A stretch of 64,000 bases of DNA from Pseudosulfitobacter pseudonitzschiae (lineage in GTDB: Bacteria; Pseudomonadota; Alphaproteobacteria; Rhodobacterales; Rhodobacteraceae): positions 186,001-250,000 of the forward strand of contig NZ_FQVP01000004.1 of assembly GCF_900129395.1 (NCBI RefSeq), written 5' to 3'. Position 1 is the stretch's first letter. Every line of letters begins with the position of its first letter. The translations under genes and the position numbers were made by a program. The notes beneath the pieces are model-generated. The model was not told the DNA's origin, did no database searches, and saw nothing but the letters and a program-made list of their open reading frames with translations. This document shows, in pieces, positions 57,474 to 64,000 of the stretch.

Positions 57474-57962
57474 TCATTTCAGGTCAAACCGCTTGCTGAT
57501 CTTGTTGACCACCTGACCGCTGTCCAGCGTCACCCCCTCGTCAAAGGCCCAGTCGCGAAAGCCCCGGCTTTGGTAATAGGTCAGCCCGCCCTCGTTGTCG
57601 GCGCGGATGGTGGCGTTGATCCAGCCATACCCCAGCCGCGCGGCGGCCTTGCGCGTCGCATCGAACAGCGCCGACCCGATGCCCAGACCCGTGCGCCCGA
57701 TTTGTACGAAGCTGGCAATGTCGCAGGCTTCGGGCGGCAATTTCGCGTGCGGTGCGATCCACTGGAATCCCACCACCGTCTCGCTGTCGTCCACCGCCAC
57801 CTGCCAGGCCGAGCGGTCGGGATCGACGGCCATCCAGTCCTTGATGTCCCTTGCCGTCACCGGACGGGTCAGGGCCGTGGTCCCGCCCTTCTCGATGATC
57901 GCATTCAGCAGATCCGCCATGGACGACGCGTCCAGTGCCGTGGCGCGGCGTACGCGGATCAT
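57474..57962 (-). CDS. GNAT-family N-acetyltransferase
   Basis: A 162-residue GNAT protein. VQIGRTGLGIGSALFDATRK is motif A, which binds acetyl-CoA, and INATIRADNEGGLTYYQSRG is motif B. Its ATG overlaps the stop of the HD-domain gene (ATGA), so the two are coupled. Substrate unknown, resembles small-amine or phosphinothricin-type acetyltransferases. Confidence 0.85.
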   Translation of the reverse strand: MIRVRRATALDASSMADLLNAIIEKGGTTALTRPVTARDIKDWMAVDPDRSAWQVAVDDSETVVGFQWIAPHAKLPPEACDIASFVQIGRTGLGIGSALFDATRKAAARLGYGWINATIRADNEGGLTYYQSRGFRDWAFDEGVTLDSGQVVNKISKRFDLK

Positions 57963-58567
57963 GGCAACATCCCCAACAACGCGGCATGGCGGGCAGTAAA
58001 ATCCGCGCGCGTTTCGACCGGAGGACGCAGGATGATCGAAAGCCCCTCCATCAGCGCGGGGTCTGGCTTGCCGAAAATCCTGTCGGCTTCGGCAATGGAA
58101 AACCCGGCAATCTCGGTCGCTTCCATCCACGCGCTGACCGTGTCGGCCCGCTTGATCTGTTTCTTCACCGTTACCGGCACCTTGGCAGGCAGGCCAAATC
58201 GTAGATGCACCGCCGCCTCCAACCGTTCATCCAGAACGCCGTAACTCGGCCCGATGGCCGCCTTTACCGGCGAGATCATGTCGCCGATCACATATTCCGG
58301 CGCATCATGCAAAAGCGCCGCAAGTCGCCACTTGGCAGGGGCGTTCGGTGCGATGCGGCCATAGATGGTTTCGACCAGCAAGGAGTGTTCCGCGACCGAA
58401 TAGGCATAGTCGCCCCGCGTCTGCCCGTTCCACCGCGCGACGAACGCCAATCCGTGTGCAATGTCCTCGATCTCGATGTCTACCGGCGTCGGGTCCAGCA
58501 GGTCCAGCCGCCGCCCCGACAGCATCCTTTGCCACGCTCTGGGTGCGGTTTTCGATGCGCGTGCCAT
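57959..58567 (-). CDS. HD-domain phosphohydrolase (YfbR/5'-nucleotidase-like)
   Basis: A 202-residue HD protein. The metal-binding set is AEHSLLVE, then LAALLHDAPEYVIGDMISPVK, followed by a later Asp in IKRADTVSAWMEATE. This fits the YfbR-like group, which removes phosphate from deoxynucleoside 5'-monophosphates. ATG 58567 has AGAGG upstream. The frame continues open upstream for 80 codons without conservation. Confidence 0.82.
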   Translation of the reverse strand: MARASKTAPRAWQRMLSGRRLDLLDPTPVDIEIEDIAHGLAFVARWNGQTRGDYAYSVAEHSLLVETIYGRIAPNAPAKWRLAALLHDAPEYVIGDMISPVKAAIGPSYGVLDERLEAAVHLRFGLPAKVPVTVKKQIKRADTVSAWMEATEIAGFSIAEADRIFGKPDPALMEGLSIILRPPVETRADFTARHAALLGMLP

Positions 58568-58634
58568 GTAACCTCTTGCAAAAGAACGGAACCATATTTG
58601 GCCTGACGGTGTTCTATCCTTGAAGGAGCATATC

Positions 58635-58925
58635 ATGAAACCCGTTTTGACCATTGCCGCACTGATTTTCACTGCCTCGACCGCACTGGCCGACAGCACC
58701 TGCATGTCCAGCGCCGAAATGGAAGCTTCGTTGACGGATTGGTACGGCGAAACGCCTGTTGCTGGACAGGAAGCGAAAGACACCCAGATCTGGGCGTCCG
58801 AACGCAACGGGACATGGACGCTGGTTCAATATCTGCCCGACGGCAACAGCTGTGTGCTGGAAACCGGTGAAGACTGGAACGGCGACAAGAACGCCGACGA
58901 GGTTCTGGCGCTGCTGACCGACTAA
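58635..58925 (+). CDS. Small secreted protein with a Cys pair, unknown function
   Basis: A 96-residue protein with a signal peptide (about 1-20, cut after ALA). The mature part is short (about 75 residues) and has two cysteines (STCMSS and NSCVLE), which could form a disulfide in the periplasm. GAAGGAG lies six bases before the ATG. A terminator follows. I do not recognise the family; it is divergent from the HD gene. Confidence 0.75.
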   Translation: MKPVLTIAALIFTASTALADSTCMSSAEMEASLTDWYGETPVAGQEAKDTQIWASERNGTWTLVQYLPDGNSCVLETGEDWNGDKNADEVLALLTD

Positions 58926-58949
58926 CCCTGAAATAGCATTATTATTCCG

Positions 58950-58979
58950 ACCGGCCCGGCACCCGCTTGGCCGGTTTTG
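58950..58979 (+). terminator. Terminator after the small secreted protein
   Basis: A 7-bp stem (accggcc / ggccggt) with a 12-base loop is followed by four T, about 25 bases after the stop. Confidence 0.7.
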
Positions 58980-59097
58980 TCATGCCTGATGGCCTTGCGG
59001 TATCGCATTGGCGTTACATGCATGGCGTTATCCATTGTTTAGAAAGGGTCAGGCTGATATGCGCTGACCAAATTTCACAACACCCACGAGGGCCCTC

Positions 59098-60489
59098 ATG
59101 GCAAACGACTATATCGTCAAGGACATCGCTCTGGCCGAATATGGCCGCAAGGAACTGGACATCGCCGAAACCGAAATGCCGGGGCTGATGGCCCTGCGCG
59201 AGGAATATGGCGAAAGCAAACCGCTTAAGGGCTCGCGCATTGTCGGGTCGCTGCACATGACGATCCAGACCGCTGTTCTGATCGAAACGCTGGTCGCGCT
59301 GGGCGCCGACGTACGGTGGGCATCGTGCAATATCTTCTCGACCCAGGACCACGCGGCGGCGGCCATCGCGGCCAGCGGCGTGCCGGTGTTTGCGATCAAG
59401 GGCCAGTCGCTGGTCGAGCATTGGGATTATCTGGACAAGTCTTTCATGTTCGAAGACGGCCCCAACCTGATCCTGGACGATGGCGGCGACGCCACGCTGT
59501 ACATCCTGCTGGGCGCGCGCGTTGAACAGGGCGAGGACGAGCTGATCGCCATTCCGAAATCGGAAGAAGAAGAGGCGATTTTCGCGCAGATCAAGAAACG
59601 CATGGCCGCCAGCCCCGGCTGGTTCACTAAGATGCGCACGCAGATCGTTGGCGTTTCCGAGGAAACCACCACCGGCGTGCACCGTCTGTATGACCTGAAA
59701 AAACAGGGCCAACTGCCCTTCCCCGCGATCAACGTGAACGACTCGGTCACCAAGTCCAAGTTCGACAACAAATACGGCTGCAAGGAATCGCTGGTTGATG
59801 GCATCCGTCGCGCCACCGACACCATGATGGCCGGCAAGGTTGCTGTGGTCATGGGTTACGGCGACGTTGGCAAAGGTTCGGCCGCATCGCTGCGCGGTGC
59901 AGGTGCGCGCGTGAAAGTCACCGAGGTTGATCCGATCTGCGCCCTGCAAGCGGCAATGGACGGTTTCGAGGTTGTGCTGCTGGAAGACGTCGTGGCGGAC
60001 GCCGACATTTTCATCACCACCACCGGCAACAAGGACGTGATCCGCATCGAGCACATGCGCGAGATGAAGGACATGGCCATCGTTGGCAACATCGGCCACT
60101 TTGACAATGAAATTCAGGTCGCCGCCCTGAAAAACCACAAATGGACCAACATCAAGGAACAGGTGGACATGATCGAGATGCCGAATGGCAATCGTCTGAT
60201 CCTGCTGTCCGAGGGTCGCTTGCTGAACCTTGGCAACGCCACCGGTCACCCGTCGTTCGTGATGTCCGCCAGCTTTACCAACCAGGTTCTGGCGCAGATC
60301 GAACTGTGGACCCGTGGCGACAACTACGAAAACGATGTCTACATCCTGCCCAAGCATCTGGACGAAAAAGTCGCCCGTCTGCATCTGGCGAAAATCGGTG
60401 TCAAACTGACCGAACTGAACGCCGAGCAAGCCGCCTATATCGGCGTCACGCCCGAGGGTCCGTTCAAGCCGGAGCATTACCGTTACTGA
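59098..60489 (+). CDS. ahcY: Adenosylhomocysteinase
   Basis: A 463-residue NAD-dependent enzyme that splits S-adenosylhomocysteine to adenosine and homocysteine. [20 protein letters not shown] binds NAD, and [13 protein letters not shown] and the C-terminal HYRY tail are diagnostic. The 118-base leader between the upstream terminator and the ATG contains a 6-bp stem GGTCAG/CTGACC (59047-59069), but it does not match the SAM/SAH riboswitch consensus I know. GAGGG lies before the start. It ends in a strong terminator. Confidence 0.97.
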   Translation: MANDYIVKDIALAEYGRKELDIAETEMPGLMALREEYGESKPLKGSRIVGSLHMTIQTAVLIETLVALGADVRWASCNIFSTQDHAAAAIAASGVPVFAIKGQSLVEHWDYLDKSFMFEDGPNLILDDGGDATLYILLGARVEQGEDELIAIPKSEEEEAIFAQIKKRMAASPGWFTKMRTQIVGVSEETTTGVHRLYDLKKQGQLPFPAINVNDSVTKSKFDNKYGCKESLVDGIRRATDTMMAGKVAVVMGYGDVGKGSAASLRGAGARVKVTEVDPICALQAAMDGFEVVLLEDVVADADIFITTTGNKDVIRIEHMREMKDMAIVGNIGHFDNEIQVAALKNHKWTNIKEQVDMIEMPNGNRLILLSEGRLLNLGNATGHPSFVMSASFTNQVLAQIELWTRGDNYENDVYILPKHLDEKVARLHLAKIGVKLTELNAEQAAYIGVTPEGPFKPEHYRY

Positions 60490-60514
60490 TCGGCCCCTGC
60501 CCGTTCCGATATGC

Positions 60515-60545
60515 AAAAGCCGCCCTGTCATGGGGCGGCTTTTTT
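60515..60545. terminator. Bidirectional terminator for ahcY and the small membrane protein
   Basis: An 11-bp stem (aaaagccgccc / gggcggctttt) with a 7-base loop and T-runs on both strands, 26 bases after ahcY and 19 bases from the stop of the convergent small gene. Confidence 0.95.
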
Positions 60546-60563
60546 CGTTGTCGTTGTCTGAAT

Positions 60564-60788
60564 TTATTGCGGCATCGCGATCAAAACCGTCAGGACCGAC
60601 CCCAGAACCACCAGTGACACCAGCCCGCCAAAGCCGATCATCAGAGTTTTGGGCGAGGTCAGGCTCAGTCCGCCACTTGTATCCAGCCTTGGCGAAGGAG
60701 CCCTTTCGGGTGTCGTTGCACGAACGGTCTGCCCGTGTTTTGCTTCTAGTCGTTTAAGACGTTCCTGAAAGCTGTTCGAAGTCGTCAT
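60564..60788 (-). CDS. Small single-helix membrane protein
   Basis: A 74-residue protein. The N-terminus has a short coiled coil (ERLKRLEAKHG), a Pro/Ser linker and one C-terminal helix (about 47-71). The ribosome site is weak. Its layout, tail-anchored with an N-terminal coiled coil, suggests a membrane-bound adaptor, but the function is unknown. Confidence 0.6.
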   Translation of the reverse strand: MTTSNSFQERLKRLEAKHGQTVRATTPERAPSPRLDTSGGLSLTSPKTLMIGFGGLVSLVVLGSVLTVLIAMPQ

Positions 60789-60897
60789 GATCTGTGTCCG
60801 TCGCAGGTGTAAGAATGGCCGTGGCCAGCGTTCAACCTAAAGGTGACTTCAAACTGCGACAGGAATACGGCGGAAATGGTTTGAATTTGCGGACAGA

Positions 60898-60928
60898 CAA
60901 AAGGCCACAAGGTTTCCCCTGTGGCCCT
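60898..60928 (-). terminator. Terminator after hemY
   Basis: On the minus strand a 7-bp stem (ggccaca / tgtggcc) with a 10-base loop is followed by four T, six bases after the stop. Confidence 0.75.
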
Positions 60929-60933
60929 CGCAA

Positions 60934-62406
60934 TCAGGTGCGCTGCTTCTCTGTCGGATCATCCGGCGCGTCCGGGTCCAACAGCTCGGCATCCTCGATT
61001 ATGGCCAGGTCGGGCGCGGGCTGTGGTTCGGGATTGCCCACGATCATCGGCAACATGCCGATGCTGCCGGGCATCGCGACCTCGGCCATGGGTGGTTTGA
61101 TCCACGCCAGCGTGTCAAAGCTTTCGCAGTTTTCGCAAACCGGTTGCCAATTGGCATGAATGTGCAGGCAGTTCTCGCAGACCCACTGCGGGCCACGCGG
61201 CACGGTCAGGGCGCGGGTCAGCCAACCCTTGACCACGTTGTCCGGCGCCCCTTCGCCACGCTCGATTGCGGCCAGCAGGGTCGCGACGCGCGCGGTGGGA
61301 TCGGTTTCGAACAGATCGCCCAGATCGCGGCGCGCCTGCGGGAAATCCTCGTTGGCGATGTGCAGTTCGGCCAGCAACATCCGCGTTTCCGCATGGTCGC
61401 GGTGCAGCTTGGTCAGCGTTTGAAAGCGCTTCAACCGCGCGGCGGCGTCTTCCTCGGGTTCAATCGCGGCAAAGGTGGCGGCCAGGTCGGGATGGGGCAT
61501 CGCTTCCCAGGCTTTCTTGATCACGCGGGTCGCGTATTTCTTGTTGCCCTGCTCGATATAGGCCTGTGCAGCCATCACCGCGGCGGGGATCAGGTCGGGC
61601 GACAAACGGTTGGCCTCGATCGCGGCCTCGCGGGCCTCGATGGTCTGGTCGGCCTCGAACACCTGCTTGGCTTCGGACAAAGCAAGTACAGCATCGCGCC
61701 GTTTATGTACATCACGCGGCAGTGCGCCGGTTTTCAGCTTGGTGTGCAGGGTGTTGCGTGCCCCTGCCCAATCGGAGGACTGCGCTTGCAGTTTCAACAG
61801 CACATCGCCGGTTTCCGCGTGGCGCGGTTTCAGCGCAAACGCCTTTTTCGCCAACTCCATCGCGGTGGCCGTGTCGCCTTCGGCCAGCTTCTGCTTCATG
61901 ATCCCGCGCACCCCGACAAAGCGGGTTTGTTCGTTCTGGATCAGCTTGCGATAGCTCTGCTCGGCCTTGCGCCGGTCGCCTGACATTTCAGCGGCTTGCG
62001 CGGTCAGCAGGTCGGTCAACTCGGGCCGTTTCAGGTATTTCTCGGCCTTCGCCGCCTTGGTCATGGCCATCCGACCCTCGCCCGAGGCCAGCGCCATCAT
62101 CCCTTCGGCCAGCGCGTCAAACCCCTTGGCCTGACGGTTGCGGGCGAAATAGCGGGTGATCGCGGTTTCGTCCCCGTTCAGGAAATGCCAGACGGCGATC
62201 ACCGCACCCACCAGTTTGAGCAAAACCCAGACAGCAAAAACCAGTAAAACCAACGCGATGACCGATTCAAGCGGCCCCAGCGTGAACTCGGTGCCCGCGA
62301 CGACGACCTGAACGCCGCCCTGGCTTTCCAGCAGAAAGCCCGCGCCCAAAGCAATGGCCGCTACGGCGCAGACGAACAGAATGATTTTTACCAGTGACCA
62401 GATCAT
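60934..62406 (-). CDS. hemY: HemY-type membrane protein with TPR region and four-Cys tail
   Basis: A 490-residue protein. Two N-terminal helices (about 4-27 and 45-68) match the HemY_N domain; TPR-like helical repeats fill about 90-395. The C-terminal tail has Cys410, Cys413, Cys424 and Cys427 in two CENC motifs, a zinc-ribbon spacing. This is the hem-operon HemY, not protoporphyrinogen oxidase. It follows the mitofilin gene by 10 bases. Confidence 0.9.
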   Translation of the reverse strand: MIWSLVKIILFVCAVAAIALGAGFLLESQGGVQVVVAGTEFTLGPLESVIALVLLVFAVWVLLKLVGAVIAVWHFLNGDETAITRYFARNRQAKGFDALAEGMMALASGEGRMAMTKAAKAEKYLKRPELTDLLTAQAAEMSGDRRKAEQSYRKLIQNEQTRFVGVRGIMKQKLAEGDTATAMELAKKAFALKPRHAETGDVLLKLQAQSSDWAGARNTLHTKLKTGALPRDVHKRRDAVLALSEAKQVFEADQTIEAREAAIEANRLSPDLIPAAVMAAQAYIEQGNKKYATRVIKKAWEAMPHPDLAATFAAIEPEEDAAARLKRFQTLTKLHRDHAETRMLLAELHIANEDFPQARRDLGDLFETDPTARVATLLAAIERGEGAPDNVVKGWLTRALTVPRGPQWVCENCLHIHANWQPVCENCESFDTLAWIKPPMAEVAMPGSIGMLPMIVGNPEPQPAPDLAIIEDAELLDPDAPDDPTEKQRT

Positions 62407-62416
62407 GCGGGTCCCC

Positions 62417-63694
62417 TCAGTTCGCGGCCAAACGCTGGATCAGCGCTTCGGCGGCATTCATAGCCTCAAGACGCGCCTGTGCGGCGTCCATCCAGGATTG
62501 CAATTCGGCCTTGGCCGGTTCGGGCAAGGTGTCGGCTTCGGCCAGCGCATCGGCAAGGCGGCCCTGACGTGTTGCTGCCTCGACGCGCGACAGGATCGCG
62601 TCGGGGTCGTTCCCTTCGCGGGGTTGCACAGACCGCGCGCCCAACTGCCGTTTCAGAAAACCGCCAAAGCCGCCGTCGGCATCCGTGGCGTTGGTCCGCG
62701 CCGCAGCCAGCGCCGCACGGGCGGCATCGGGCAAGGCCTGTTGCAGGTCAGACAGGGGCGTGACCCCGTCATCCGCGACCCTTTGCAGGGCGTCGGGAAT
62801 TTCAATGTCGCTGTTTGCCCCCACATCGGCCAGCGCCGTGGCAAAAGGCGCGCCGCTGTCCACGGCCGCCAGAACACGCGTGGCCGCGGCGCGGGCCAGC
62901 GTGTTGCCCGCTGCCGTCGTGGCGGTTTCCTGCATCAGCTGTGCATCTTTCAGCAACTTGTCGATCTGTTCCTGCTGGGCTGCCATCTGATCGGTCAGCG
63001 CGCTTACATCTGCAGAACCGGTCGCATCGGGCGCAGCCTGGGGCCGTTGTTCCAGGGCGTCGATCCGCGCCACCAGCTCTTCGACCGAGGCGTTGAGCGT
63101 GCTCAGCGTGTCACTGTTGTCCGCAGGCGCGTCAGGGATCTGCCCGCGCAGCGTGTCAATCTCGCCGCGCAACTGGCTGACGGTCTGGTCGATTGCTTCA
63201 AGGCTGGCCGTGGTCTCGGCGCTTTCCCCGGCGCTGCGCCAGCTTTGCGGCAGGATCGGGTCGATGATCTGCGACTTGCCCGCGACAAATCCAAGGCAGG
63301 CGGCAACAACGCCACCCAGAACCAGTGGCCAGAAGGGGCTGTTGTTTTGCCGGGGCTGTACAGCGGGGACAAAACTGTCGCTTTCGGGGGCTGCGGGATC
63401 TTGCGCCGCAGGTTCCTGATCGGGCGTGTCGGCATCGGCCAAGGGTGTTTCTGTCGCGCTGCTGTCAACGATGGATGAATCCTCGGACTCGTCCTCGGTC
63501 ACATCGGGCTGGGGCGTGTCGGCAATCGGGGCGTCGGATTTTTTTGCGGGTTCGGGCAGGACAACTTCATCCGCCGATGCGTCAGTTGGCTCTGTGACTG
63601 GTTCCGCGCTCTGATCCTCGGGCGTTCCATCGACAGCGTTTTTATCTTCCTCTTCCGTTGGACCGCCGGGTTTAGGAGACTTGGATTTCGCCAC
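62417..63694 (-). CDS. Mitofilin-like inner membrane protein
   Basis: A 425-residue protein. An acidic N-terminal region (1-115) precedes one helix (about 118-138, SPFWPLVLGGVVAACLGFVA), a coiled coil (160-235), and a C-terminal mitofilin helical domain ending AAEALIQRLAAN. GTG 63694 was chosen because GGAAGG lies seven bases upstream. It is related to mitochondrial Mic60, which shapes cristae, and lies between hemD and hemY as in other alphaproteobacteria. Confidence 0.88.
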   Translation of the reverse strand: MAKSKSPKPGGPTEEEDKNAVDGTPEDQSAEPVTEPTDASADEVVLPEPAKKSDAPIADTPQPDVTEDESEDSSIVDSSATETPLADADTPDQEPAAQDPAAPESDSFVPAVQPRQNNSPFWPLVLGGVVAACLGFVAGKSQIIDPILPQSWRSAGESAETTASLEAIDQTVSQLRGEIDTLRGQIPDAPADNSDTLSTLNASVEELVARIDALEQRPQAAPDATGSADVSALTDQMAAQQEQIDKLLKDAQLMQETATTAAGNTLARAAATRVLAAVDSGAPFATALADVGANSDIEIPDALQRVADDGVTPLSDLQQALPDAARAALAAARTNATDADGGFGGFLKRQLGARSVQPREGNDPDAILSRVEAATRQGRLADALAEADTLPEPAKAELQSWMDAAQARLEAMNAAEALIQRLAAN

Positions 63695-63765
63695 GATATT
63701 ACCTTCCGATTCTCGAACGTACAAAGGCACGTCCGTCTAAACTTAGCCGCCAGCCTTGCGACGCT

Positions 63766-64000
63766 TCAAGCCGATAGCGCCTGCATCAGCAGTTTTCGCA
63801 CTACCTCAATCATCGCACCCCTGTCAGGGTTCCCTGCTATTTGCAGGGCCACATGATCGACATGGGCACAGTTTGCGGCGGCAGCGGCGCTGATGGCACC
63901 CAGATACAGCGGCGCCGTGCAATGCGCCCCCTCACTGAAATGTAGCGCGCTGCGTGGAGAAAAAAGAGGCACAATGACAGGACCTGTCTCTTTTAGCCTG
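63766..64000 (-). CDS. hemD: Uroporphyrinogen-III synthase HemD (C-terminal part; 5' end outside window)
   Basis: The frame is open to the window end. The visible ~77 residues include VPLFSPRSALHFSEG and the ALQIAGNPDRGAMIEVV segment typical of the HemD C-terminus. HemD closes the ring of hydroxymethylbilane to uroporphyrinogen III. It is followed, after 71 bases, by the mitofilin gene in the same direction. Confidence 0.85.
   Translation of the reverse strand, partial: RLKETGPVIVPLFSPRSALHFSEGAHCTAPLYLGAISAAAAANCAHVDHVALQIAGNPDRGAMIEVVRKLLMQALSA

Noticed and set aside
58980-59097. SAM/SAH riboswitch upstream of ahcY
   Set aside because: Only the CACAAC stretch matches the consensus I recall; the remaining core is absent.
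1-64000. Mobile elements, prophage, CRISPR arrays, tRNA or rRNA genes
   Set aside because: No transposase, integrase, regularly spaced repeats, tRNA cloverleaf or rRNA sequence was recognised.

Overview
The window is a gene-dense, high-GC chromosomal segment of an alphaproteobacterium, most likely a marine Roseobacter-group member of the Rhodobacteraceae. Evidence: a complete RegB/SenC/RegA (PrrBCA) redox module, the order mnmE-mnmG-rsmG-parA-parB with parS sites inside the coding sequences, maf-aroE-coaE-dnaQ running away from secB, and a hemD-mitofilin-hemY block. No rRNA, tRNA, insertion sequence, prophage or CRISPR array was seen. It reads as core chromosome. Only the two terminal genes (phoD-like at the left, hemD at the right) are cut by the window edges.

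Left part (1-25 kb): a PhoD-type phosphatase, a two-gene ABC exporter, CCA-adding enzyme with a CoA-type Nudix hydrolase and Hsp33, a second Nudix enzyme, a response regulator-phosphatase facing an HPt protein, ilvA plus an SDR dehydrogenase, argG, a sulfotransferase-like gene, msrA, a ribokinase-family kinase with malic enzyme, mutS, hrcA-grpE, and the rph-rdgB-hemW run.

Middle (25-36 kb): the replication and segregation centre. On the minus strand rho, mnmE, mnmG, rsmG, parA and parB run leftwards with two perfect parS palindromes (27363-27378, 29259-29274). An approximately 400-bp AT-rich gap between hemJ and maf (32448-32850) carries DnaA-box-like 9-mers, one perfect copy touching the maf start codon. 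It is the best candidate for the chromosomal oriC. To its right maf-aroE-coaE-dnaQ are overlapping plus-strand genes, so genes on both sides next to the gap point away from it.

Right part (36-64 kb): an envelope/export cluster (secB, fxsA, Tim44-like, mltA, smr, a lipoprotein hydrolase); the HslVU protease with a multi-spanning membrane protein inserted between its subunits; a minus-strand run PAS protein-tsaE-amgK-murU-addB-addA-trxA joining t6A modification, cell-wall sugar recycling, double-strand-break repair and thioredoxin; the regB / senC-regA redox regulators; a GNAT/HD pair; ahcY; and hemD-mitofilin-hemY at the end.

The most interesting items are the hemJ-maf origin candidate, a perfect TTAA-N7-TTAA (CtrA-type) site inside a 10-bp inverted repeat upstream of a kinase-less membrane PAS protein, the SpoIIE-type regulator facing an HPt protein, the hslV-membrane protein-hslU arrangement behind a heat-shock-like promoter, and a four-cysteine zinc-ribbon-like tail on HemY. 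I saw no clearly new multi-gene system; the window is mostly conserved core biology with several unexplained pieces.
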